Source: Gnetum montanum (Eukaryota > Streptophyta > Gnetopsida > Gnetales > Gnetaceae). From it: DNA of 64,000 bases. The notes under the pieces are model-generated. The model searched no databases, had not been told where the DNA came from, and was given only the letters and a program-made list of their open reading frames with translations. Location of the stretch: contig MNCI01006092.1 in NCBI GenBank assembly GCA_015680685.1, positions 81,065 through 145,064 on the forward strand, written 5' to 3'. Numbering within the stretch: the stretch's first letter is position 1; every line of letters begins with the position of its first letter. Both the position numbers and the translations under genes were made by a program. This document shows positions 35,113 through 45,133 of this stretch, piece after piece.

Positions 35113-35697
35113 GAGAATCAAAAGAAGAGAAAATGGTAGTGAAAAGACTAGCAACTTTGTTAAAAGAAGGAAATTCTTGAAAATAGAGAAAGTTGATTCA
35201 AGAAGAGGTACTTCAATAGAGGTATATCTTTCTCAATATTTTTAGGTGCTCTCATCTTTACATTAACAAGGAAGGTAAGTAGAGGTATGTTTTTAATTCA
35301 TTATAAGTATCTTTTGAGACTATAAACCTTGATAACCATCCCTATGTCTTATCTTGCTAATTCACTTCTTTAAGAGATGTCTTCTTGAAGTCTTCTCCTA
35401 TGAGATGTCTACTTTGAAAAGGAGATGTCTACCTAGAGATGTTTACTCCTAAAAAGATGCATCTACTTGAGTTTTCCCTCAATGCGGTAGAGACATCTAC
35501 TTTCCAAAAGAGATGTCTAGCTGTAGTCTTAGGTGTGGAGGAGATGTATATCTTTCAAAGGAGATGTTTACTTTTCATTAAAAACCCTCATTTGACAAGA
35601 TTATTTAAATTCAAACCCTCCTTTCTTAACCCATTTTCAACAAGATGACCATGGAGAGACATCCAAGGTCCTACCAACAATAGTGATTTGTGCTTCC
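35113..35697 (+). other. Copia internal region with AGATGTCT-type motifs
   Basis: The first ~60 bases continue gag; the rest has no readable domain. Bases 35370-35580 carry nine or so GAGATGTCT(A/T) motifs, the same box found in the LTRs. It may be a piece of LTR moved here when pol was lost. Confidence 0.45.
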
Positions 35698-37316
35698 ATG
35701 GCCCATAGAAGGTTGCAACATCAAGGGCACCACCTACAAAAAGATCAAGGGGAGCATTCGCTAGCACTCCAAGCTCCTAGAACCCCTAGTTCAAGTCCCT
35801 TAATGCTTAGCACAGGTTTGAGGTAACTTGAACCATTTCCATTATTTTTGAACATTCTCTTTCCTTCCCACAACATAGTCAACAAACATTAATGATTTTC
35901 TTCCAAGTGTTAAATTGGATTACCTTAATTTTAATGGATTTTTATGTGCCTAAAATTTTCATTTGGGAGTTTTATAGTAATATTGTGATTACAAATGCTA
36001 CTGTTGGGGCTTTTACTATCATAGTTTTTGGTTTGGTGACTGATGTGTCTTTTCAAATGGTCAATGCACTTCTTGAGATTTCTAGTGTTGATGTCTTGAG
36101 GATCACCATTCATTCCATGAATGATATTTTTACAAATGGTGTAATTCACGTTACCTAAGATGAATTCTATGGTGTGATACTTGGAGAGTTTATGTGTCTT
36201 AGTAGAGGGAAGATTTATAGAAGCAAGATGCAATCAAATGCTTCCATCCTATCACTAATTGTCTTGTATAATATGATTGTCAAAGGGGGAAGCTAAAACT
36301 ATTTGCTACCAGCCCAAGCTTTTGTTTTATTCTACCTTCTTATAAGATAGCTATTGGACTTGGGCCATACTCTCTATTGTGACATGTTGTGCATGTTCAT
36401 TAAGGACAAGATCTTTGGACATCCTCACCTTATGAATCTACTAATTTTCCAAAGAGGTGTGTCCATTTCTAAAATGCCTTTACTCAAAAGCAAGAGGAGC
36501 CTTGGTGAGTATGCAAATAAGAGGAGCTCCTTCCATGTTAATGAAGTAGGATGCAACACCAAGCCACCTCAGTCTCAAAAGAAGAAGAGATTAAAATCAC
36601 CATCCTAGGCCTCTCTTTGGTCGAGAAGGTCCAAATTGTTTACTAGATAGGTGAGATCTTCCCTAACGTATCTACTTTGGTTGTTTGCTTATACCTTGGA
36701 GATGATTGGTAGGAATCTCTCTTACTTGCATAAGAGAATGGATGTAGCTACGTACCTCTTTCTCCTGATGGATAGCAATTTGAGGATCACCACTTCTCCC
36801 ATTTCAGATAGTGAGGAGGATCTTCCTGCTTCACCAAGATATTCAGTAGTAGCTAGAGCTTCCTAGGCTTATGACTTGGAAAATTAGTTCAATTCAGAGG
36901 AGCCTAATGCACCATTAGCATGTGTCTAAGGGAAGCATCTTGATCCCATGCAACATGGACCCAGTTTTCATTGTTAGGATGATGCTCCTAGGTCATTTTA
37001 GTAGTAGGCCATGGAGAGTGGGACTTCATCCCAATGGAGGCCCATTGATGCCATCACCTATCAAAAGAAGAAAGCTTCCTCATTCTCTTAGCATACTCCA
37101 TCCTAGTTGGATCCATTAGCTTCATCTTAATTTTAAGTGAAGCTCATCCATAGAGAGCTCCTATACAACCACCTTCTTTGGATGATGATGATGAGTAGCA
37201 TGTGTCCAGTGCCAATACCAATAGCGATGATGATGATCAGGAGACTTACCTACCTTCTTGAACTATAACTACTTCAAATGAGGATTTAGATGATACAACC
37301 AAGATTAATGATTAGA
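35698..37316 (+). pseudogene. Extra ORF before the copia 3' LTR (plant-transposon-protein-like)
   Basis: The likely start is ATG 35698 (MAHRRLQHQGHHLQ). After one frameshift before 35892, a single frame runs to about 37316 with only scattered stops, most of them TAG. Open blocks are 35892-36158, 36354-36608 and 36651-36866. The middle (IFIWEFYSNIV; LGHTLYCDMLCMFIKDK) resembles, by eye, the putative plant transposon protein domain that occurs as an additional ORF in plant retroelements. The C-terminus is lysine-rich (QSQKKKRLK), then acidic. It sits where env-like ORFs sit in copia. Function unknown; domain assignment tentative. Confidence 0.5.
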
Positions 37317-37715
37317 GTCTTTAGGTGATCTCTCTCCTTTTTGATGATGTCCAAAAAGGGGAAGATAGTTTTTGATGATGAATACATATGTGGCTTTTGT
37401 TGTGGACTATTGGCATTTATTGAGGACTATTCACATATGTGGTTTCTAAGGATATTTCAATAGTTGTATGTAATATGGACAACTTGTGGATAGTTTATAT
37501 ATAGATTATGCTTATGATAGAAATAGGTTTTGCCTTTACATAGTATAGTTTTATTTTAGATTTCATGCAATCTCTACTTTGTGCCTTGAGCTTTAGAGTA
37601 ATTATCTTAATTATAACCTTGGCTATCATTGAAATTTATATGTCTTAATATTTTATTCATGAAGTTTTGGACGTCACCCATTTTATTAAGTTTTGGACAT
37701 CACCAAAAATGGGGA
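37317..37715 (+). other. Copia region between extra ORF and 3' LTR
   Basis: No ORF. It contains TTTTTGATGATGTCCAAAA near 37341 as in 24365, and ends in the purine tract AAAAATGGGGAGAG (37705-37718) that marks the 3' LTR start. Confidence 0.6.
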
Positions 37716-39098
37716 GAGATCCATATGATGTGCATCAAATTTACAAAATTTATGGTTTATTTCTTGTGCCAAATAGAGAAATAGAGAGAGAGAGAGAGCA
37801 TGTAGGCTCTCTTGCTATTAATTGTAAAGGTCATTAATGTCAAATGTTGATTTTTACCGATAAAGAAGACCATGTTAGATGTAATAAGGCTTGAGATAGG
37901 AGTGGTTTTTTGACCTTTTGGTATGTTAAAATTGTAATTAAAATGGAGAACATAGAACATTTGTAGAATGGGATTATTTTTTTTTAGGGCATGAATGAGA
38001 ACTCATGAAATGAGATCTACAAAGAGATGTCAAAGTGGAAACTACATGGATAAGATGAGAGCATGGATGACTATTAGCTAAATGAATATGCTCTAGGGAT
38101 TGAGAGGAAGCTAAATCAAGAAGAGAATGCCTCAAGAACTAGAGCTCAAAAATTGAAAAGACATCTTCAAGGAACAGAAGATGTCTTGATCAAAGAGGAA
38201 ATCCATCACAGGAAGACATCTTCAAAAAATAGGAGATGTTTCCTTTTTAAAGAAGATGTCTTCCCAAAGACATATCCCCAGAGATGTTCCATCTTGAAAG
38301 AATATGTCTTCCCAATGTTGAAGCTAATTTTAGAAAGACATTCTAATCTCGAAGGAGAAGTCTACACTAGCCATTAGATGGTAATTACATGAATTCTAAG
38401 GTATTTTTGGAAACTTCAAGGCTATAAGTAGACTTCAAACTTTTGGAAATTATGTAAGAATTATCAACATCAAAGCTATCATTTTCACATCATTTGTTTG
38501 ATTTGTTGTGGGATTGTACTTCATTGTACAAGGAATTTGTAAATTGAGTTAGATTTTCTTCTTGTAATTTCTTTTCTCTTCTTGTTGCCCTGAGGGGTTG
38601 ATGTGCTTCTTGAGAGAAGGAATATGTATTAAGCTTGTCAGGACCCTATGGGATTGAGTGGTTTTGCAGTGTTAAAACACTTTAGTGCGGAGCTCAATTT
38701 TGTAAAGGTTGTGGAATCCTTAAAACCACATTTTGAGCTTGTTGGGACCTTGCAGGGTTGACTGGTTTTATAGCAATGGAACACTTCGAAGTAACCTAGG
38801 AGCTTGTATAGGGTGTGGTGCCATTTAAACCACATTTTGAGATTGTTGGGACCTTGTGGGATTGAGAGATTTTGCAGAAATGAAACTTTTTGTAGCAAAG
38901 CTTAAATCTTATAAAGGTTATGGTGTTCTCTAAACCACATTTTAGAAGAAACAAAGTTCAAAGGTATGCAAGAAAACTACCCTCTAAGTGTGGAGTACCC
39001 AAGTTGGGGAATCACATAATTCTTGTTTTTTGTGTAATAAGTATTGCTTGCTATTTGGAGAACTTATTCATTCCTCCCTTGTAAGTTCTAAGTCCTCA
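37716..39098 (+). repeat. Copia LTR L3 (3' LTR)
   Basis: Aligns with 30741-32175 over its length, including the 200-base 5' extension and GA run (37783-37798). Ends AGTCCTCA at 39098; integrase of Tat-like element 2 starts at once after it. Motif array at 38155-38370. Confidence 0.85.
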
Positions 39099-40240
39099 TG
39101 ATTGATTGGATTGGTAAATTCATTTTCATCCATGTCTACCACTCTAAAGGCTCTATTGCCACAGGATTTGGTGACGAAGAAGCCTCCTCCCAGTTGGTTG
39201 AGAACTTGTCCACATGTTCAAAAATATCCTTAAGGACAAAATCTCCTTCCTTAATCTTTCACTTGTTTAGGTCATGCTGATGGTATTGCTTCTAGCTTGC
39301 TTGGTATTGTTTGATATGAGCAAGCATTTGAATCCACTACTTGTCCATCAACTCTAGATCGATGATGCATAGATCCTTGTTCTACTCATCATTTTTGAAG
39401 TCTAGAGCCACTCTTAGTAATGGAACCTACAATTCAAGAGGCAAAATAAGTTTAGATCCATAAATTAGGATATACAGTATGATACCAGTTGTAGTTCAAA
39501 AGGTAGTTCAATAAGTCCAAAGTGCATGGATAAGCCACTGATGCCACTTGCATCTATTATTGTTCAACATCTTTTTTAGCAAGTCTATGATGACCTTGTT
39601 GCTAGCTTTAGCTTGTCCATTGGCTTGAGGATAGTATCATGATTAAAAGGAATGTTTAATATCTAGGTTTTGACAAAAGCCTTGTGTTTCTTGGCTACTA
39701 AATCATGGTTCATTATTTGTGACTATGGTTAGAGGTATGCCAAAGTGCCTACTATGTTATCTAGTATGAATCTATAGACTTGCTGAGATGTTGTTCTCCT
39801 TAGGGGAATAACTTTAACCCACTTTGTAAAATATTCTATTGTAGTTATGATAAAGTTATGCCCTATGGAAGACTTAGGCATTATAGGTCCAATAATTTCA
39901 AGTCCTCACTATTGAAATGGCCAAGCTATCTGAGTAGTAGGTAACTTAGTTGGTGGCACATGTATCAGGTTTCTATGCCATTAATAAGTATTATAAGTTT
40001 TAACCTTTTGTAAGTAGTCACTTTACATATAGGGCCAACAATATCCTAATCTAGTAATCTTTGTAGACATGGTTGTATGTCCTATATGCCCCCCACATAC
40101 ACCTTCATGAACTTGCTCAAGGACTATGTGGGCCTCAGTTTTTCTCCAAGCATACTAACAATATGTCATGTTTTTTGATCTTTTACATACTACATTCTTT
40201 TGAGAAGTAGTTAAGCCTTGTGGATATTCACCATGTAGTA
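39099..40240 (-). pseudogene. Integrase, Tat-like element 2 (broken, catalytic residues lost)
   Basis: Minus-strand order: HEGVCGGHIGHTTMSTKI (zinc-binding histidines), CWPYM, ... NLIHVPPTKLPTTQIAWPF, IEYFTKWVKVIPL, IPLTIVTNNEP, FSSQETQGFCQ, YYPQANGQAKASNKVIIDLL, KWHQWLIHALWTY, and the C-terminal VDMDENEFTNPINH, cut by the copia insertion. The motif set is that of Tat-group integrases. The first catalytic Asp is Glu (IEYFTKW for VDYFTKW) and the second is Asn (TNNEP for TDNGP), so this copy is inactive apart from its stops. Confidence 0.85.
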
Positions 40241-40409
40241 GGTAAAACTTGATATCTTCATACCACTCCTTTTGGGATGGTATTAATAGTGGCTATAGAG
40301 ATGCCTTTAGTGTTCTACATGATGGAAATAACATAGTTCATAATTAAGGAAGGTAATTTGCTAAACACATCTAGCATCACATTGATGGCTAAGGTCACAC
40401 TGGCATTAG

Positions 40410-40800
40410 CTAATGTATTTTCGGTTTGGGGTATATGTTTGATACCAACATTGTAAATTGTTGCATTAGTTTCTTAGCTAGGTCATAGTAAGGTTGCAAA
40501 TGTTTGGTTTTACATGCATAAACCTCAGTTACTTGGTTAACCATAAGTTGTGAATCACATTTTATCATTAGGCATTTGATTCTTTGGTTACGAGCTACCA
40601 TCATCCTTCTGATTAATCCTTCATACTCTACCATGTTGTTGGTTCAAGGAAATTGAAAATGGTAAGAAAAGGTTTGAATTACACTAGATGGTGATGATAT
40701 GATGTTAGTAGCATTGGCCCCATGGGTAGTTGAAGCTCTGTAAAAGTGCATGATTGCCTCATAGCCCTTGGATACCTTGTTAACAATGTTAATGAACTCA
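40410..40800 (-). pseudogene. Second (archaeal-like) RNase H, Tat-like element 2 (broken)
   Basis: Reads TNNMVEYEGLIRRMMVARNQ, IKCLMIKCDSQLMVNQV and LQPYYDLAKKL on the minus strand, the typical block of the extra RNase H domain that defines the Tat group (usual form NNxAEYEAL ... DSQLVVNQV). Open piece 40410-40634. Its presence between RNase H and integrase is strong evidence for the lineage. Confidence 0.85.
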
Positions 40801-41180
40801 TAAGGAAACTTGAGATCTATGGCTATATGATCTTCCACTAGGGAAGTTGTGAATTGTGTGGCTATTGCTTGGTCCTTAGTTGAGGCTTGAGAGATGTAAT
40901 TTAGGTCAAACTAAACTGTTATGACTTTTCAATGAGGTATAAGACTACTTTCATAAATATTGGTCATTATGGCTCTAAGCACATTGTCCTTGCATATGAC
41001 ATTGACTTGGGTCCTAAAGAAGTAGTGTCTCTACTTCTTTAATGAGAAGACTAGTGCTAGATTATACTTCTCCACTATAGTATATTGAGTCTCATAGGCT
41101 ATTAATGCATGGATTAAGCAAGTGTTGCATGCATTGTAACTTATCCCTAAGCCTTGGGATAAACCTTTAAATAAATTGTA
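40801..41180 (-). pseudogene. First RNase H and connection, Tat-like element 2 (broken)
   Basis: Contains AYETQYTIVEKYNLALVFSL and RHYFFRTQVNVICKDN, which match the SxxErxYxxxEKxxLALV and LRHYL blocks of the gypsy RNase H. Open piece 40644-40838 lies in the connection to the second RNase H. Confidence 0.75.
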
Positions 41181-42306
41181 GTCTACCTTTTAGTCCCTAA
41201 ATCTTCTTAAGATTAGTTGGTTTTTCCAAGTTGGTTATGGCCTTAACATTATTAGGATTGATACATATCCCTACTTTGAATACTACAAAGCCAAGCATCT
41301 TACTAGTTTTGACACCAAAGATACACTTCTTAGGATTAAGCCTGAGTTCATATTGAAGGCATCATTTAAGCACTATGTCAAGGTCATATGCATTGTCATT
41401 GGCCATTTTGGATTTAACTACTATGTCATCCATGTAGTCATTTAGTAATCTTAGTAGGTAATTACTAAGGATATACGTCATGGCTCATTGATAGGTTTTG
41501 CCTACATTCTTTAGATCAAAGGGCATCATGGTATAACAAAAGTTTTTACAAGGGGTCATGAAGGTCATACAAAGTTGATGTTGTGGTTAATCCTAACTTG
41601 ATTGTATCCCAAGAATCCATCCATGAAGGATAACAAGACATGCCTAGTCATAGTATCAATAAGTTGGTTCATACTAGGCAAAGAGAAATTTTCTTTAATA
41701 GTTACCTTATTTAGGTCTTAGAAATTAATACATGTGTATACCCCTATTTTTCTTAGGAACTACCACTATGTTGGACACTCAATCTATGTAATTGATAGCT
41801 TAAATGAAACTAGCTTGATATAGTTTCATGATCTTATCATGAACTGTCAAGGCTAAATCTGGTTTAATCTTATAAACTTTTTTCTTAACTCACTGGATAA
41901 TAGGATTAAGTATGATATTATGTTGCACCAAATGTGGGTCAAGACCTAGAATGTCTATAGGTGACCAGGTACAAGCATTAATGTTGTCTTGGAGGACCTT
42001 GGTAATGTATTAAGCTTGTTGAGGTTCTAGTGAGAAACTTAATTTGAGTGTTTTCTCCTCACCATTATAATTTGTGACATTAACCTCAACTAGAGAGTCT
42101 TTAATAATGTTGTTAGCCTCAAGGTCAAGAGTTTTAACTAGGTGTTTAGGCCATTCGAGAGACCTCTCTATAGAGGCTATGTGGTTAATTGGGTTCTTAG
42201 GCTCAAGATCTAAGTAATTAAGATTGATGAGTCATTCAACATCACTATGAGGTCCAATTAGGCTCAAAGGCAAACTAAATTACTTATAGGTGTCCATACT
42301 CCAATC
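41181..42306 (-). pseudogene. Reverse transcriptase, Tat-like element 2 (broken)
   Basis: Begins about 42306 after a candidate 3' splice site (TGATGTGTAG then GATTGG on the minus strand). It has the N-terminal block SPIDILGLDPHLVQHNI, then SNIVVVPKKN, the active site YMDD (41425-41436) in NDYMDDIVVKSK, and LNPKKCIFGVKTSKMLGF. The catalytic YxDD is intact but there are many stops. No protease motif joins it; protease lies 9 kb upstream. Confidence 0.85.
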
Positions 42307-42999
42307 CTACACATCAAGCATAAGCACATTAATCAATACCTATGTGATAAAATGAGAAAATAATGTTAAAAAAATGTAAAATACTCTAGTGATAATGCAT
42401 ATATGTATTAAAGAACATTACATCAATGGTCAAACAAGGTCAAAGCTAAGACAAAAAAGGTTTTAAGAGGTAGGTTAAGACAAATGAGATGGAATAAAGG
42501 TTACATGATGTAAAATGAGGCCAATGAAGGCCAAATAATGGATGAATGATGGTTAAATAGGGCCAAATGAAGGCTAAATGATGTTTGAACCTCACCTAAT
42601 AATGTTAAGCAAGGTCAAAACATGATCAATAGAGGTTGTAAGAGAGAAGTTAAGGTAAATAAGATGAAATAAAGGTAAAATGATGTGAAATGAGAGCCAA
42701 ATGAAGGTGAAATGAGGCCAAATGAAGATTAAACTCTCATCAAATGATGTCAGGCAAGGTTGAATAATGCCATATTAATATTCAATGACATTAATTAATG
42801 TCAAATCAAGTCAACTAAGGACAAAATGATGCCAAATGATAAAAAAATTATGGTGGAACAAAGCCAAATAATTTGATAATGATGAAAATGAAGCCAAATA
42901 ACACGAAATGATATGACAATGAATGGTGATAACATGTAAAAAGGTCAAATCAAGCCAAAAACACAATAGAAGAAGGCCAATGAGTCAATGCAGATAATA
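42307..42999. repeat. Minisatellite-like region (CCAAATGAAGG units)
   Basis: From 42380 to about 42990 the plus strand repeats GAGGCCAAATGAAGGTAAA-like units of 15-30 bases many times (AAATGATG, AGGTCAAA, GCCAAATGA). No ORF. It lies just upstream of RT in the element. Confidence 0.65.
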
Positions 43000-45133
43000 T
43001 ATGGTAAACCATTATCAATATTCATCAATTAGGATCACATTTTGCTAGTTTTAGGCCTTAGCAGGCCATGATGGAAGGCTTTATGGTCAATGGAAGAGTT
43101 TGAACACTTGGGGAGATCATTTTGAGCCTATTTAGAGGCTAACAAGAGGCCTTTTTGAAAAAAATATGTTGACCTCTACAAAAATTATGTTGGCTAGCAT
43201 ATTTTTAGTAGGCTCCAATATATATTTTGATAAAATATAATTTCCAAGGCTCATTAGGGCTAGTTTTGGGATTCTGATGGCTTGAATTGACAATGTAGTG
43301 GACTGGGAGTGGAATTTGGCCAACGTTGATGTTGATTTACCTCTAAAGGCCTCAAATGCTACCTAGAGTTATAAAATATGCTATACAACATATTTTTCTC
43401 TAATCCCAATATAGGTTTATAGAAAAAATTGATTTATTATGTTTCAAACTTGAAATGTTTGTTCTAGTAACCTCCTAGGGCAACACAAGGGTGTCGAAGC
43501 TATAGAATGATCATTTGAAGGCCAAAATAAGTTAGTAAAAGTGAATTTTGAAACTATAAATATAAAAAATACACTAACTAGTGTATATTTAATGAAATTA
43601 AGTCTTTTCATGTATAAAATTAGGTTAAGTGAAAGTTGGTTTTATGTTCCAAGGTTCTAGGCTTCTCTAGTAAGGTTTTAGACCATTTGGAGTATTGTGA
43701 GGTTGTCAAAACTATTATTGAAACCAAAACTATTTTTTCGAGTGTACTTTTGGTTTGCTCTAACATAGTTTAATGAAATATTTACTTCTGAGTAGTTTGG
43801 ATGGTTAATCGACTTGGTTTCTAGGCTTTCAGGTTCACCCTTACATTGGAGGCTATTGAAATCTTGATTTGGACACTTCTTCCCACAAATATTCTAGCCA
43901 ACATATTTTGGTTGATATTAGTGTATCTTTGGAGAAATGACTAATTTTGACCATTTTTGGCTCATTTTTCAAGGTTTGATGGTTGGTAAAGGCTCCAATG
44001 GTGTTTAGGGGCTGGATTGATGCATTCAGAGGTTGATTTGATTGGTTGATGGCTTGTTCTTAGGTCTTCTTGGAGAAACTACACTGACAAACATAATTTT
44101 AACCCATTCTATTGTATTTTTTGGTTTTCATTAGTTTTTACTTATTTTGATCTTGTTATTTGTCTTTCCAAGCTCACTGGAGGCTCTAAGAAGGTGTGAA
44201 CACTAGGGTTTGTAATTTTGGAGGTTTTTTGATGATTTATTGGTTCCTCTAGTGCTTATTCCCCTTAACGATATTTTGGCTAGTGTAGTTTCTCCCTGTT
44301 AGCATACATTTTTAAAAATTATGGATTTTGACATCTTTCGATAGGTTTTAGGAGGTTCTAGAGTCACTGGAGGCTTCAGTTAGGGTTTGAGGCTCGGTGT
44401 GGCCATTTTAAGGCCAATTGGAAGCTTGTTCAATGTTGATTATTTTCATTCTTCATAAAGCTATTCCAGACAATGTATCATTACCCTTAGTTGATGTAGT
44501 AATCCCAAGAATGTTTTTTTTAAGTTGTGTTTTGGTCATTTTTGGGGCATGAAATCCTTTGGTTACAATACTTGATTTCCAGTTTTGACTAAGGCTTCAT
44601 TGGCTTCAATGTGCTAAGGATGGACAACTAGGAGATGCATTGTGGCCATGGTGAGAGGCTACAATCCATTCTAAGGCTTATTTGGGCATTAATCCTAGCG
44701 TATCTTTTGTTAAAAGTTGTAAATCCCATTCTATTGGGATTTTCATTGGTTTATTTGGGAGGCACCTAGTGGTGTCCACCTAGGTTTAAATGGTTATTTG
44801 GCATTAAACTTCACTCAAACCTAGTGTAGTTTTCACTTTCCATATGTGAACATGGAGTTCATTGGATGTTATGTGGGAGTTGTTGGCATGGGGGTTATGG
44901 CACCAACGCATAAGTATAGGAAGGCCTTTTTCCATGCAAATTTTGTGCAAACATTTTTCTTAGCCCATTTCTTATAGGAAACACTTGGTATTAAGGCTTC
45001 CTAATTTTTCCTAGCCTACATTCCATCAATCCTTAGTGTATCTTTATTTCAGTCCATCACAAAGGTAGCATAGTTGTAGGGAGGTGGAAAGGATTGAAGG
45101 TTTTCATGCCTATCTACCCAAGAAGTCCAAGAG
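43000..45133. other. Spacer of Tat-like element 2, LTR-like stretches
   Basis: No ORF above background. A TAGTTTTAGGCCTTAGCAGG unit is present at 43035-43060. Several ATATGTTGGCT-like motifs (43160-43210, 43890, 44090, 44270) recall the LTR stretches at 29380-29500 and 55150-55240. It precedes the antisense gene and could hold its promoter; none is recognised. Confidence 0.4.

Larger units (their letters stand above)
30741..39098 (+). mobile_element. Copia element lacking pol (LTR-gag-extra ORF-LTR)
   Basis: Two LTRs (30741-32175, 37716-39098) in the same orientation, an initiator-Met primer site after the first, a copia gag (32231-33870) with a CCHC knuckle, and a long extra ORF (35698-37316) before the second LTR. 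No protease, integrase, RT or RNase H motif is visible between gag and the extra ORF. A solo LTR of a related family is inserted in the gag end (33873-35107). It lies in the last codons of the Tat integrase. I found no clear target duplication (TGATT follows the right LTR; nothing similar precedes the left one). Confidence 0.75.
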
